Assembly (NCBI GenBank): GCA_031002005.1
Contig: JARYHS010013630.1
Location: 30,157,504-30,221,503 of the forward strand
Direction of reading: 5' to 3'
DNA: 64,000 nucleotides
DNA from: Vandiemenella viatica
Lineage: Eukaryota > Arthropoda > Insecta > Orthoptera > Morabidae
The notes beneath the pieces were generated by a model, which was not told the origin of the DNA, made no database searches, and was given only the letters and a program-made list of their open reading frames with translations. Below, one piece after another: positions 9,676 to 20,752 of this stretch. The translations under genes were made by a program, and so were the position numbers. How positions within the stretch are numbered: the stretch's first letter is position 1; each line of letters starts with the position of its first letter.

Positions 9676-12292
9676 GGGGGACGGAGGGTAGTATGGGCCA
9701 TTTAAGGAAAAATGTTAATTACAAAGTATATTTGTAGCTTATGTTAAGTTATGAGCGAAAAAAAAATATTTTCAACCTCTTTCCTCAAAGATATATAAAT
9801 ATATTGAGCAATATATGAAAGGAACATGACACAAAAGGTAATTAGAACTAACATTGAATTTTGGGCATTTTAAAAATTGGCGGGTAGTATGGGCCACATC
9901 AATATGATTAATTTTATAAATTAAAAACACTGTTTTGAATGAAAAAGTTTTATTGTTTAATAATGTACACAATCTGTGTACATTATAGGTCATTTACGTT
10001 ATGATTTATTTACTTACAAAAATCACAAAAGTAAAAAAGTAAGTCGTCAATGTCCGCACAGAGCTCATGTGCCCAACCTTCACACTTGTTGCACTGAATC
10101 CAGTTCTCCTCATAGCATTCTCCACACACAATACATTTTACATCTACACTGTCTTGAGAAGTACCTGGTTTTGCACCGTCATTATGAGAAATTTGGATTT
10201 GTTCACTTTTCTTCGTGTTATTGATCATCTTTTGCTCTTGTTTGGAAATTTTCAGTTGTCTCTTTTTCTGTAGTTCTTTCTCCTTTTGCTCTGCTGAATC
10301 TTTCTTGTCTGTCAGCATATTTTTTATTGGCGTTGATGTCAAAATTTCGCTCCTCTCTGCTTTTCTTTTTCTACATGTCAGCCTCTTTTCGCTGCCGGAG
10401 GGCAAAGGTGACACCTCTTTTAAGACACTTGCAAAATCAGAATGTTCACTTGAGTGTACTACATCGGAGGAAGTGTTGGCCTCTTCAGATTCTTCTATAG
10501 ATTCTGCCTGGGAAGGAAGCTGAGGGGGGGCTGTCAGAGCAGCTGGTGAGATCGACGTGAGTGTCCTAGATATAGCAACACCAGCCCCATCAGAAGTCAT
10601 CTCGGGGAGAGGTTCTTGTGCAATGTTGGTAACATCACTGCCCATAAAGTCCAACTCAGTAAATATGTCTGTGTTTGTCGGATAAATGCCAGTGCACCTA
10701 AATCCATTTTCAGCAATATCTAGTCGACACACTTGCTTGTAGGCATCACTTACCAATTTTGCAATATCGAAGTCATTAATTCTTGACCCTGGATTAGCCC
10801 TCATCCACAGACTGCATGCAGTATTGTAGCAGTTTTTGAAAGGTTTCATGAATGTCCTATCAAGAGGCTGCAACTTATGAGAAGTGTGTGTGTGGGGGGG
10901 GGGGGGGGGAACTTAACATATGGACATGGTTTTCCCGAGCAAACATGATGACATCTAAGTCCTTGTGACTGGAATGCCCATCTACAATCAGCAAGACAGG
11001 ATCTCCTGCTGAGGGCTTTGTGAAGGAAACAAAGTGTCGAAGCCACTTAAGAAAAGCCTCAGCTGTCATCCAACCACTAGAAGTTGGAAAACTAATGCTT
11101 TCAGTTGGAGCACCAATCATGAGGCGGTCATTCATTCGTTTCCTTGGGAAAATAAGAAGCGGAGGGATAAACTGACCAGTTGCACTCATGCAAAACAGAA
11201 GTGTCACATTACGTCCCCTCTCTCCAGAAGTAATTTTTCCCACTTGACGTTTGCCTTTCATTGTAATGACCTTGTCATTTTCATGCACACACGACACGCC
11301 AGTCTCGTCCGCATTAAAAATTCGGGATGGACGAAAGGAATGCTTTTTTAAGAGAATTTCAAGCTGGCTGAAAAACCTTTCGACCTGTGGCTTATTAAAC
11401 CCTACACACCGCATCAGACTAGTTGACTGTGGTTTTCTGTAGGTCAAATTTGGGTGCTTCTTCATAAAACTGGCATAAAAATCTTTTCCAACCATTTTCG
11501 TCCTTTTGTTGAATCTGTGATTCAAATTTAATTTTTCTGCCAAGTCATAGGCCAGTTTCAAAAACTCTGTTTTGGACAGGGGCATTAGTCTCGAATCTAA
11601 ATCCATCAAATGAGCTACTAACAGTCTTTCACGTCTTTCATCAAAGGTTGCCTTAAAATACCCCATTTGTGGTATATCAGTTGGCTGATTATTTACTATA
11701 GCTTTTAACTTTCTTTGTAGAGTGCTTCTAGGTACATGGAATCGGTAAGATGCAGCTCTTTCGGAAAGTTTCTTTTCCAATACACTTGCAATAGCATTCT
11801 TCATATCATTCTCTGACCTTTCTCCACGACCTTCACCTTTTGGTTTTTTCTTAAACGTTGGCATACTATCCTAAAATAATAAAAGAAAAGGGACATGAGT
11901 TTCATGGCCCATACTACCCGAATTTTGCATGGCCCATACTACCCGACTCACAATGATATGAAAACGTGGCAGCAAGCGACACATTGTTAGAGCAAGCGAA
12001 CTGTAATTGTTAGGCCCCTTTATTAATAGAGTAAACGAAATAACCGTTATAGTTTCATAAGTATATTCCTACCTGTAATGATTCAGGGCGATGTTAAAAA
12101 TTACTCGAGGCAACAACTTGTAGGAGCACAAACAAACAACAATCACTCACGGACGATACAACACTGGGAATCAAACAAACTCTCTGCACATGGCGAAATG
12201 GCGCTGGCGGCAAAGGTTACACTGTGTATCGTGCTGCTATCTAGTAGCGAATAGCTGAAACACCATCTGGCCCATACTACCCGCCGTTCCCC
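9676..12292. mobile_element. Complete pogo-type transposon, 2.6 kb
   Basis: Inverted ends of about 24 bp are visible. The left starts GGGGGACGGAGGGTAGTATG; the right, on the other strand, GGGGAACGGCGGGTAGTATG. The element lies in a TA duplicate (9674-9675 and 12293-12294), as Tc1/mariner/pogo elements do. The terminal core GGGTAGTATGGGCC is repeated subterminally near 9882-9896 and, in opposite orientation, near 11908-11923 and 11930-11945. These are plausible transposase binding sites. One gene on the minus strand fills the interior. Confidence 0.9.
10010..11864 (-). pseudogene. pogo/Tigger-class transposase with C-terminal PHD finger, frameshifted
   Basis: This enzyme would cut and paste the surrounding element. 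Minus-strand reading from the ATG at 11864 gives an N-terminal helix-turn-helix (about residues 17-60, including YRFHVPRSTLQRKLK), a CENP-B-like binding region, then a DDE-1 catalytic domain with FNADETG (first Asp, about 11305), LLIVDGHSSH (second Asp, about 10980) and, after a frameshift, QPLDRTFMKPFK (third Asp, about 10860). The frameshift coincides with a G run and GT repeat near 10887-10908, inside codons that would normally read SPPHTSHKLQPL. The second part (to 10010) has a low-complexity linker, a Lys-rich coiled segment and a Cys-rich C-terminus (CIVCGECYEENWIQCNKCEGWAHELC) that fits a PHD finger. All three catalytic Asp residues survive, so inactivation may be recent, or the run length may be an assembly error. 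Confidence 0.88.
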
Positions 12293-12435
12293 TAATATAA
12301 CTTCCGTTTCATCTCTAGAACATACACGTGAGTGAATATTCATTATCTATATACTTGTGTAGATAGCGAAGAACAAAAATAAGACTGTCACCTGACTGAA
12401 CAAGGCCATATTTTAAAGTTCCAGTGAACCTACGT

Positions 12436-12640
12436 CAGGGCCGGCGTTAGGGAGGGGGGGGGGGGGGTAAGCGGGTCAAAAGTACCCGGTCCCGCCGGCT
12501 GATGGGGGCCCAGATCATCGACTGTAGGGGCCCTCAGATCATGAATCGAAGGATCCGCCTATATCCCCCACCCAGTTTGTAGAGCTAAAAAAAAGGTCCT
12601 TCAGTTTACCCCGGGCCCGAAATTCCTAGCGCCGGCCCTG
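12436..12640. mobile_element. 205-bp hAT MITE with exact 8-bp duplication
   Basis: The ends read CAGGGCCGGCGTTAGG and, on the other strand, CAGGGCCGGCGCTAGG. The octamer ACCTACGT flanks both sides exactly (12428-12435 and 12641-12648). The interior is GC-rich with a G run near 12453-12466 and the AGAGCTAAAAAAAAGG motif shared with the blocks at 5070-5340 and 56328-56581. It is non-coding and must be moved by a hAT transposase supplied elsewhere. Confidence 0.9.
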
Positions 12641-12956
12641 ACCTACGTCTAAAGGCCGCCACACACGTGCGGGGAACCCACGGGATTTGGACGGGATGGT
12701 CACGGCCTTGCGGGATCCCGCCACGTGTGTGGGCACTTTCTTGAGGCCGTGGCCGCACCCCGGTGCGGCCAAATCCTCGCCGAAAGACAATTTTTATTTC
12801 CTGGAAGGCCGGGAGGGAGGGTGAGAAGCTCAGCGTGTGTCCTGCGGTCAGTCGGCCTTCCAGGATTTCTTGTGAGTGCCTGCATGTGTTGTGATTTTGT
12901 TTCTCTGTTTTGTGTCTAATGTTCCGTTTCGTGATGTTCCGTGATTATAAATATGT

Positions 12957-13160
12957 ATGATAGTGATCCCTGTCTATTGGAATTGAAGTACCAGGAATAC
13001 AACGACACAAACAAACGAGAAGCTACCTACGCCAAGCTGTCATAAATATTGAAGGAGAATGAACCAAATCCAAAAAAATAAAAAGAATCAATACTAAAAA
13101 AAATCAGCAACATTAAACCATCAGGAAATGAATCTTTGCGAAGTGATGTGCTGAAGAACA
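12957..13160 (+). pseudogene. MADF-domain remnant of the Harbinger accessory gene
   Basis: From an ATG at about 12957 the plus strand reads DSDPCLLELKYQEYNDTNKR, then EATYAKLS, a stop, ILKENEPNPKK, a stop and KISNIKPSGNESLRSDVLKN. The pattern of a Trp/Leu-rich start, a Lys/Arg helix and a KKIxNI helix fits the MADF DNA-binding partner that Harbinger elements carry beside the transposase. Two stops inactivate it. Confidence 0.55.
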
Positions 13161-13683
13161 TTAAAATAACCGGCAAGAAGATCACTTTGACGTTGTTAGC
13201 AAAACCGTTGCAATAAAATTACGTGGCCTTTCGACCAATCAAACGCTAATAGCAGAAAAAATAATTAATGACACCCTGTTTCAAGTCGAAATGGGCTGTT
13301 TAGGAATGTCTTACAGTGAGCAACGGTTACCTACTTCTGCCCTGTACTATTCTGCAGGCGGCAGTTCTGGATTTTTTTTTTTTTTATCTAGGAACCTCAT
13401 CAAATAGTCTCAGCCCACACCCTTTTCAAGCAACACCCGCAAGATCATTATAAACCACCAGCAGATTTTGATAAATTACCTCAAAACAACGACGTAGTAG
13501 CAATGTTCTATCAAATTATAATGCAAATGATATCGTGTTATTCTAATTTGAGTTTGCATCAGATGATCAACTATATTAATGACAACATGAGTTTAAAGTA
13601 ATATTATTTTAATTTAGTTTTTATGTCATTTAAACTTAATTTTATGTTGTTGATGTATTTACGAATGGGAATAAATCAATTAC

Positions 13684-13960
13684 AGTAAAAGTCCGGTTAT
13701 CCGAGTTCCGATTATCCGAGCCACCTGGTTAACCAAGGCAAATTTTTGAAATATGATAGGAAGCTTTTATGAAGATATGGAACTACAGAAAAAGGCTGCT
13801 TCGAGTTTTACTAGGCAACTTAGAGAGAGGTAGCACTGTGACAGATTCAATAAAGAAAATAGTAACAGCAGCCAATGCGTGAACATCATCGGATGCTGCC
13901 ATCGTGAAGCCAACTCTGAGAAACCCTTGAGGATTTTAACCCCCCGTGTGTGTGCAGCGC
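13684..13960. repeat. Possible pogo/Tigger terminal repeat inside the Harbinger derivative
   Basis: After TTA, the sequence CAGTAAAAGTCCGGTTATCC followed by a second GATTATCCGAG block resembles pogo/Tigger ends. No partner end is visible before 14035, so it is at best a truncated end. The reading frame just downstream (ELQKKAASSFTRQL) is unassigned. Confidence 0.35.
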
Positions 13961-14399
13961 CACTTCGATGAAATCCCTGCGGTCCGGCCCGCGGACTGTT
14001 TCCCTGCAGCGCGGCCTCCACGTGTGTGGCTACCTTAAGGGCGATGAAAATTTATCCCCCACGTGCTGCTGTCTCCTAGTATTATTAACACTTGAATCGT
14101 TTCTCCTTTACAGCTTGGCTACGGATTTATTCTTAAGAACTTTTTTTTTTCAATTATACATACGGATTTAGCCGAAGCGCGTTCGAAATACACTAAGGAA
14201 ACTTTCACCCATGACGTTTTTGGATGTACGACATTTTACCGTAACATTCTTGCTTTCACGCAGAATGACTGTTTCCTGTCAATCGAGCTCAGTAGGCGAC
14301 AGCTTCATTCTCTGTTGAAACACCAAAGGAATTTGCTCTTTTTCATGGCGTTGTTGTGGATACATAGCCTATTTTACAAGCCTTTTGAATAATAAATGT

Positions 14400-14560
14400 G
14401 CTTACCTGGTCTGGTCTCTCACTCTTTATTTCTCTTGTTTCTTTACTTTATGCACCCTCATTCGCTCTCAAATTTCGGGTGGGTAAAATACCCACCCGGA
14501 ATTTCCCGGGAGGGTACTGCTACCCACCATACCCATATTATCCGCCGGCCCTGGGAAGGA
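14400..14560. repeat. Half MITE with a palindrome, at the 3' side of the R1-like element
   Basis: A CCGCCGGCCCTG end at about 14542-14553 matches the terminal sequence of the MITE at 12436-12640, but no opposite end is seen to the left. Inside is a perfect palindrome with 10-bp arms (CGGGTGGGTA, AAA, TACCCACCCG) at about 14477-14499. The 3' end of the minus-strand retrotransposon is obscured here. Confidence 0.45.
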
Positions 14561-14602
14561 CCAGCTAGGATAACGTTAATAAGTCAATGCAGTGTTTTAT
14601 TG

Positions 14603-16390
14603 TTAGTTCCTCCGTTGTTGGTACCTTCTCGCGCCTGCTATCTGCTCAATGTATTTTGTTTCATAGTGCATAGAAATCCTGTCTGCTATTTGATTGAGAA
14701 TTTCGCAGTCTATTTCCCTCGCTTCTGCAAGAAGAATGCATTCCAGACCCACAAGTTCGGGTGTCGCTTCCGCTCCACACTCGCACAGACTCGATTTTTT
14801 GAGGCCCCTGCTGTGTAACAAACTGTTATAAGGACCAAGCCTGGCTATGAAGTGTATTGAGCCAGTGGACGGATTTAGATGTTGCAGTTCCAACCGTTCT
14901 TTGACATCAGGAAGGATGCCGTATGTTCTCCGACCTGTACTGCTAATATTCCATTGATGCTGCCAATCTTGACTTCCTTTTTGACTGTCATCTGTCAACC
15001 TACAATTTCTTCAGCTGCTCTCTTATAACCGGACTTTAGCCAGTATATTGCACAGCATTTTCATACCATCATGTCTAGGAGCCATGCACCTAAAACCGCT
15101 GGCGAAGCATCTATTGTGGGGGTGCTATATGCACCACTTAGTCTAAAAATGACACTCCTCTGGGCTCCTCTAGGTATTGCTTTTGGTTTAACTTTCTTCA
15201 CATGTTTCACCCAGATACTCGCTCCGTAACTCACTATTGATGCCAGAATGGCGTCCTGATAGAGCGTCATCACGTGGATGGGAATATGGAATCTTCTTTG
15301 CCCAGCGCTGTTGAGTTTATTCATGACGACCTTCACCCTGCTGGACACTTCTTCTATATGATCCATAAATGTTAGAAGCTCATCGATGGTAATGCCGAGA
15401 TATCTGTACTTGGTTGTCGTTTCTATGCTTTTTCCTTTAATCTTGATCGTTGGATTCCGCTGCAGACTTCCGCGCAGAATCATATGCTTAGTCTTCTGCG
15501 GTGCGAGCTTAAGCTTGACCTCCGTGCAGCATTTGTCAAGATGCTCTAGGACAAAATTGCTTCTGTACTCAATTTCTCTTCTTGTTCCTCCCTGTATCAG
15601 CAGAAGTAGGTCATCAGCAAATGCCACCAAGCCCAACAACCCTTCTAGCCCAGTCTACTCATTGTTATTTCAAAACAATTATCCCACAATATCGAACCAC
15701 TTACCGATCCCTGAGGACAACCTTTAGACAATTTTTTCTCAATGGTCATTCTTTGACATCTCAGTTAAGCATATCTGTTTCTACAGTAATCCATAAATGA
15801 TTTGTATATATTGCTTGGACATTTTAATTCTCTGAGCCCAGAAAACAAACCTGGTAACAAGGGATTATCAAAAGCACATGATATATCAACAAATATTGGC
15901 AATACATTATCGCTATTACACGTTCCAACCAATTGCATTGCTCTGTTTACTTGTACAGCGTCCTCTGTCGATCTGCCTGCTCTGAATCCGTACTGGTTTA
16001 TATTCATTCCTATTTTATTCCTATGTGTTTGTAGGCCCCAGACAAGAATTTTCTCTTGAAGTTTACCAAGTACGTTTAACAGGCAGATTGGTCGATTGGA
16101 CTTGGGATTTGTCGGATCCTTGCCACCCCCTTTCTTTAAGATTATTACCTCGCTTTGTTTCCATGCATTAGGGATTCTTCCCTCCTGTAAACATTTATTA
16201 AACAAATTACACAACAGTGGGGCTAACTGAACAACTAGAGCCTGGAGCACTTCTGCAGCAATTCTATCGGGTTCAGGGGCCTTATTCTTGGACATTGTAT
16301 TTATCGTTTTTATCACTTCTTCTACGGTTATTTTATCTGTTACCACCTCTGTTGTATAGATACACTCTGCTTTGGTGCGTAACTCCTTTT
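14603..16390 (-). pseudogene. R1-like ORF2: reverse transcriptase and C-terminal zinc knuckle
   Basis: The product would nick the target with its endonuclease and reverse transcribe element RNA. Downward from 16346: KTINTMSKNKAPEPDRIAAE and EGRIPNAWKQSEVIILKKGG (fingers), INQYGFRAGRSTEDAV (15950-15905), motif A ending in the Asp-containing FVDISCAFDN, then in a second frame FADDLLLL (about 15620), the primer-grip region LAPQKTKHMIL, YLGITID, and a C-terminal CECGAEATPEL stretch typical of the R1/LOA zinc knuckle (about 14770). About 120 bp around 15640-15765 and 15000-15060 are out of frame, so the gene is dead. Architecture and order match ORF2 of the second copy at 30934-33962. Confidence 0.85.
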
Positions 16391-16559
16391 ATTCGTTCGT
16401 TTCTGCATCTATTTCATCGTCTGGCAAGAGTTCGTGTAGCAATTCTTCCGCTGTCGTGCTCCAGTCAGTGGTTCGTGTCCCGTCAGCCCTCTGCACTGTC
16501 GACAACATGGTTGGAGGCCGTATCTTACCAGCTGCTATCTTATAGGGGACAGCCTAGAG

Positions 16560-18957
16560 CAGTGATGGGGAAAGTACGGCCCGCGGGCCAAGTCCGGCCC
16601 TTCGGGCTAGTCAATCCGGCCCGCGACATGGTTTCGAATAACCCCTACAATTACACATAGGACAAAATGTATTTTCTGCGTAGCTAGAATAGAATTTTTC
16701 CTTCTTATTGCGTTTTCAGTACGATATTATCGCGTCTAATATTAACTGAGTTTGCGTAGTGACGTAGTATATGTCTGTAGATCAGTAGCATGGCGATGTG
16801 GAGTACAATGCGCGTGTTGCTCGACTAAGTTCGGAACGACTCGGGCGCTACCATTGTCGTTTAGTCTGTTATCAAGGTCAGTGCAATTCGGACAGTCGCG
16901 TAGTCAGTGCTGCGGCTGTGTGTCTGGCTTGTGTTTCTATAGTTTTCCTTTGTTGCTAGTGTTTTTTTAAATTTTTGATCGTTACAATGGCATATAAAAA
17001 GCGTAAAGTTGATTCAGAATGTCGTGTTTTTAAATCTGAGTGGACTTGAAAATACTTTTTCACGCCTATTAAGGATAAACCTGTGTGCCTCATTTGCAAT
17101 GAAGCTGTAGCCGTATTCAAGGAATTCAACCTCTCACGTCACTTTATGACAAAACATAACAACGCCACTTATGAATCTATGACCGAAGAAGATCGGAAGC
17201 AAAAAGCAGGAGCTCTACGTAAAAACCTGTCAGGTCAGCAGAATATTTTTAAGAAACAAAGTTGTTCTCAAAAGCTAGCTACACATGCTAGTTACGTTGT
17301 AGCATACAATATTGCAAAAAGTAACAAAGCATTGTCTGACGGCGAATTTGTTAAAACTTGTATGCTCCAAGTATGTGACATTTTGTGTCCTGACAAAACA
17401 AAGGATTTTGAGACAGTAAGTTTGTCTCGAACAACAATTACGTCTAGAATTGAAGTAATTGATATGCAGTTTGTCTCACAACTAGAGTCAAAGATAAGGG
17501 AGTTTAAATTCTGTTCTTTTGCGTTGGATGAAAGTATGTACATAACTGACACAGCTCAGTTACTGATATTTATAAGAGGTATTGATGACAACTTTTGTGT
17601 TAGCGAAGAATTAGCTTGCATGCCGTTCATTAAAGGGAACGACAAAAGGATCAGACATTTTTCAAGAAACTATCACGTCTTTGAAAGTACCTTTGATTAA
17701 TATTTGTAACATTACAACTGATGGAGCACCGAATATGATAGGGACGAAATCTGGTTTTGTAGGCATGTTTAACGAATCATTTCCTGGGAACGAAGATGTG
17801 TTTTTTTATTGTGTCATACATTAAGAAGCTCTGTGTAAATCTGCTCTAGACATGAAACATGTGCTTGATGCTGTTGTTAAGCTTGTTAATAGCATTCGTT
17901 CTCGAGCACTCAACGATAGACAATTTCGAGAGTTTCTTGACTCATTGCATTCTGAATATTCTGATGTACTTTACTACACTAAAGTAAGGTGGCTCAGTGC
18001 AGGACGGGTTTTCGAACGAGTTTGGGCTCTAAAAGACGAAATAATCTCTTTCATGGAAGAAAAAGGAATGGACGAGTGTGAACATTTGAAAGATATTGTA
18101 TGGCTTTCGGACTTTGCATTTTTTACAGATCTTCTCAGTCACATCAATAAATTGAACCTTAAACTCCAGGAAAGAAATCAATTAATCCATGATAGTTGGA
18201 GTCATATCAAGGGTTTCAAAATGCAATTGAATCTATTCTCCAAACAACTAGTCAAGAAAGACTTTACTCATTTTCCAAGACTAAAGACTGTTGCAGTTAG
18301 GGAAGACAAACTTAGGAGCTATGAGAAAAGCTTGAAATGTCTTTATGAAGAATTTGAACGAAGATTCCAAGATTTCAAAGTTATCGAACATGACCTGGAC
18401 ATTTTTAGCATGCCATTTAATCTGGATTGTGAATCAGTCAAACCAGAATTGCAGCTCGAACTGATTGAGTTGCAATGTAATACTGTATTGAAGCAACTAT
18501 TTCTCAACGTTTCTAAAATTGAGTTCTACAAGGCTCTGTCAAAATCAAGTTTCCCAAACCTGAAATCTCAAGCTCAGAAGATAATTGCGATGTTTGCATC
18601 TTCCTACCTGTGTGAACAGGCATTTTCTACTATGAAGCTTCACAGAAACAGCGTTAGAAACCGATTGACTGATCACCATTTAGCTTCACTACTGCGAATC
18701 AGCTCATCCCAGTTTCTACCAGATTATGAACAACTTTTAGAAGCTCAGTCACAGTTTCATCTGTCACATGCACCTTCCTACTCTCAATTTTTGTAACTTT
18801 TTTCTAAGTTTTTTTTACCATTGTTGCAAATAATATAAGTTGTGTGTGATGTAAAAATGAAAAATAAAGTTTATCACTAACAAAAAAAAATTTTCGGCCC
18901 GCCGAGATAATTTTTTATTTTATGTGGCCCTCCCCTTAAAAAGTTTGCCCATCACTG
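16560..18957. mobile_element. Complete hAT transposon, 2.4 kb, inside R1-like ORF2
   Basis: Ends are CAGTGATGGGGAAAGT and, on the other strand, CAGTGATGGGCAAACT. An exact 8-bp duplication GCCTAGAG lies at 16552-16559 and 18958-18965. Removing the element joins the R1-like linker coding on both sides (minus strand WEAYVNTNLRLN, then VPYKIAAGKI), which aligns with WERYISKNLLLN and LPYKLAAQKI in copy B. Subterminal GC-rich CGGCCCG blocks occur at both ends. One plus-strand transposase gene fills it. Confidence 0.95.
16987..18796 (+). pseudogene. hAT transposase (GTF2IRD2/ZBED-like) with few lesions
   Basis: The likely start is ATG 16987 (MAYKKRKVDSE, a basic stretch like a nuclear signal). A BED-like zinc finger follows (CLICNEAVAVFKEFNLSRH, 17089-17150), then the catalytic core with FCSFALDES (about 17520; first Asp), TTDGAPNM (about 17718, second Asp) and, near the end, FASSYLCEQAFSTMKLHRNS, the hAT dimerisation signature (18595-18660). 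Lesions: TGA at about 17047, a frameshift near 17665-17690 and TAA at about 17823 where the family has Gln in IHQEALC. Everything else is open, to a stop at 18796. Total length, about 600 codons, is normal for the family. The AATAAA at 18862 may serve as its polyadenylation signal. Confidence 0.9.
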
Positions 18958-18965
18958 GCCTAGAG

Positions 18966-19806
18966 GTTCAACCTTAAGTTTGTATTAACGTAGGCCTCCC
19001 AACTTTGCTGTTTTGTTTGAAGCAGTAGTTCCCGGAAAGCACTTTTCCTGTCCCTGTACTGGTCGAGAAAGGCGGGCCTTTCGGTCACTATCAAACAACG
19101 TTGGTATATTCTTGCCTTGCACATTTACGCCAGTGCTTTTTGTAGCCGGTCGCTCCACGGTTTGTCTCCCAACTTTGTAGGTATTTTTATTGGAATCGCC
19201 ACCTGCATTGCTGCTTGCATTGAATTTCTAATACCTGTTTTTATGGCATCGACATCGTCGCTTTCCAGGAGACCTGACGGCAGACTAAACACGCTCCATA
19301 ATTTGCACCAGTCAGCGTTTTTTATGTTATTGCGCCACCTGACACATTATACACCTTCTTTGGCCTCGAGTTTGTCTTTTGTCGATTCAAACGTTACAAC
19401 ATTATGAACACTACTCGTTAAGTTATCTTCAACCTTCCAAATTCGCAGAATGTCCCCTACATCTGTCGAAGTGAGTGTAACATCAATGTTAGACTCTGCA
19501 CCTGCTGTGTTTCTATACATGGGTGGATTATTGGGCTTATTCCTAATTTAAAAATTTAAAACACTTATCAGTTCTTCGAGCATAACTCCAGCTTCGTCCA
19601 CATATGCACTATGCACTTCCAATTTGCATATGCTGTGATGATGAATTTCCGTTTTCCAAAAACTGTAAATATATCCCTTTTCTTGGTAATATCAATTTCA
19701 GTCTGGTCTTTATGCTGAAAATATACATTTATTAACAACATGCGTCACCAATCGGTGCTAACTTCCGAACATACTGTGTGCCCAATGCAGTAAAGCGTGA
19801 TTTTAA
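18966..19806 (-). pseudogene. R1-like ORF2: endonuclease C-terminal half and linker
   Basis: The minus strand from 19806 reads VIKITLYCIGHTVCSEVST, a stop, then RMLLINVYFQHKDQTEIDI. This aligns with VTKIAQLCNENVTCVEIT and IVIANLYFQYSDEIDGY of copy B (31160-31275). Farther on come NTAGAESNIDVTLT (about 19510), then the linker QYRDRKSAFRELLLQTKQQS and WEAYVNTNLRLN, which ends at the hAT insertion. Several stops are present. It continues from the part at 34867-35130. Confidence 0.8.
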
Positions 19807-19814
19807 TAACAATA

Positions 19815-20752
19815 GTATTGCGGGAGAGATGAGGCTGGTAAAAGAAGCTCTTTGGACAACCATAAAGAGACTCCAATCGTCTGCGTGACGTCACAGTTAT
19901 AAGTTCTTTCCATGGTGGGCTTTTGAATCAGTCAATCAGAGTGAAGGGGGCGTGGCCAGGTGGCAGCAGAAACCTCAATTTGCGCATGCGTAGCCACGTT
20001 AGTTCCATGACCTGCAGCCTAGATGGCAGCACCTCCCAAGCGTTTAATTTCTTTGTGCGCAGACATTCCACTTCCCCACCAGAGAGACACAGCTAGTTCT
20101 TCTGCCCATGTCTAATTCCACCCCCTGAGGCAAGAGCTATTTCTGTTCTGGAATGCGGACCTGCGTGAACACGCTCTGTTTGCTCTCCATTAGACGTTGC
20201 GACAGGTGTCGACTTGCTCAGCCGAGGCATCAGGCGTTTGCCTGCGTGGTAACTTGCATAACTGTCGCCAGGTGGCGGCACCTAATGGCTCAGAGGGTAT
20301 AGTCACCGCTAGATGCCATGGCATGCTTCATTGAATCCCAATATGCCTTTAGGAGTGGAGAAATATTTCGGTATCCCCGTCGATGTAGGCGCAACTCCTC
20401 GCGTGAGTGGCTATTGTTTGCCCGGGAGTCTGGAGTTTCCACCAAGCAATACAGGTTACGAAATAGTTCCATTACAGTACGAAACAGATTGGCAGGTGTG
20501 TGTTTGCCAAGGGAAGCATATTATTCATCCACCATTATTAAAGCAGGCCCGTTATTTCTGTCATAGCTGGGTGTCTGGCTGGCGGACTTTAGTAATCGAC
20601 AAGGGAAGTAGACGTCCAACACTGCGTTCGTACGATGTCAGTTTTCGTAGTAAAAATCTAAGAATCACTTATGGTAGTGTAATCCGTTGCCAAAATTACG
20701 TGTTTTCAAAACGAAAATTTTAGTTTCTACACCTAGAGAGTATGGAGCCAGC
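19815..20752 (-). repeat. Left long terminal inverted repeat
   Basis: It pairs in inverted orientation with 28323-28726 plus 34318-34858. Conserved landmarks include GACGTCAC near 19886, GCGCATGCG near 19983, CACCTGG/CAGGTGGCG blocks and an inner end reading ACCTAGAGAGTATGGAGCC. A 136-codon open frame (20313-20723) is not maintained in the right arm, where a 1-bp deletion breaks it, so I do not call it a gene. A diverged single copy is at about 49900-50900. Confidence 0.88.

Larger units (their letters stand above)
12653..14035. mobile_element. PIF/Harbinger derivative, 1.4 kb
   Basis: The ends are similar inverted repeats (AGGCCGCCACACACGTG and, from the right, AGGTAGCCACACACGTG) between TAA duplicates (12650-12652 and 14036-14038), the signature of PIF/Harbinger. 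Palindromic GC-rich subterminal blocks follow at both ends. The only coding trace is a MADF-like remnant. No transposase DDE domain remains, so the element is non-autonomous. Its left duplicate starts one base after the 8-bp duplicate of the preceding MITE. Confidence 0.8.
14570..19806 (-). mobile_element. R1-like retrotransposon A, 3' half (most of ORF2)
   Basis: Minus-strand LINE carrying, from right to left, the endonuclease middle (19806-19300), the linker to the RT (19300-18966, resuming at 16551), RT (16390-15640), thumb (15639-15061) and C-terminus (14998-14603). Its 5' half is at 34867-35970; the two halves join in the endonuclease domain when the 19815-34858 element is removed. A hAT sits in it at 16560-18957. 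It is the outermost, oldest layer of the nested structure. No A-rich tail is visible on the left, so its 3' end is truncated or overwritten. Confidence 0.85.

Noticed and set aside
14396..14818. 140-codon plus-strand ORF
   Set aside because: Antisense to the R1-like ORF2 C-terminus and a MITE piece; no independent evidence.
19117..19407. 96-codon plus-strand ORF
   Set aside because: Antisense shadow of the R1-like linker and endonuclease coding on the minus strand.
20313..20723. 136-codon ORF in the left terminal repeat
   Set aside because: The right arm has a 1-bp deletion breaking the frame, and no domain is recognised; likely chance in a GC-balanced repeat.
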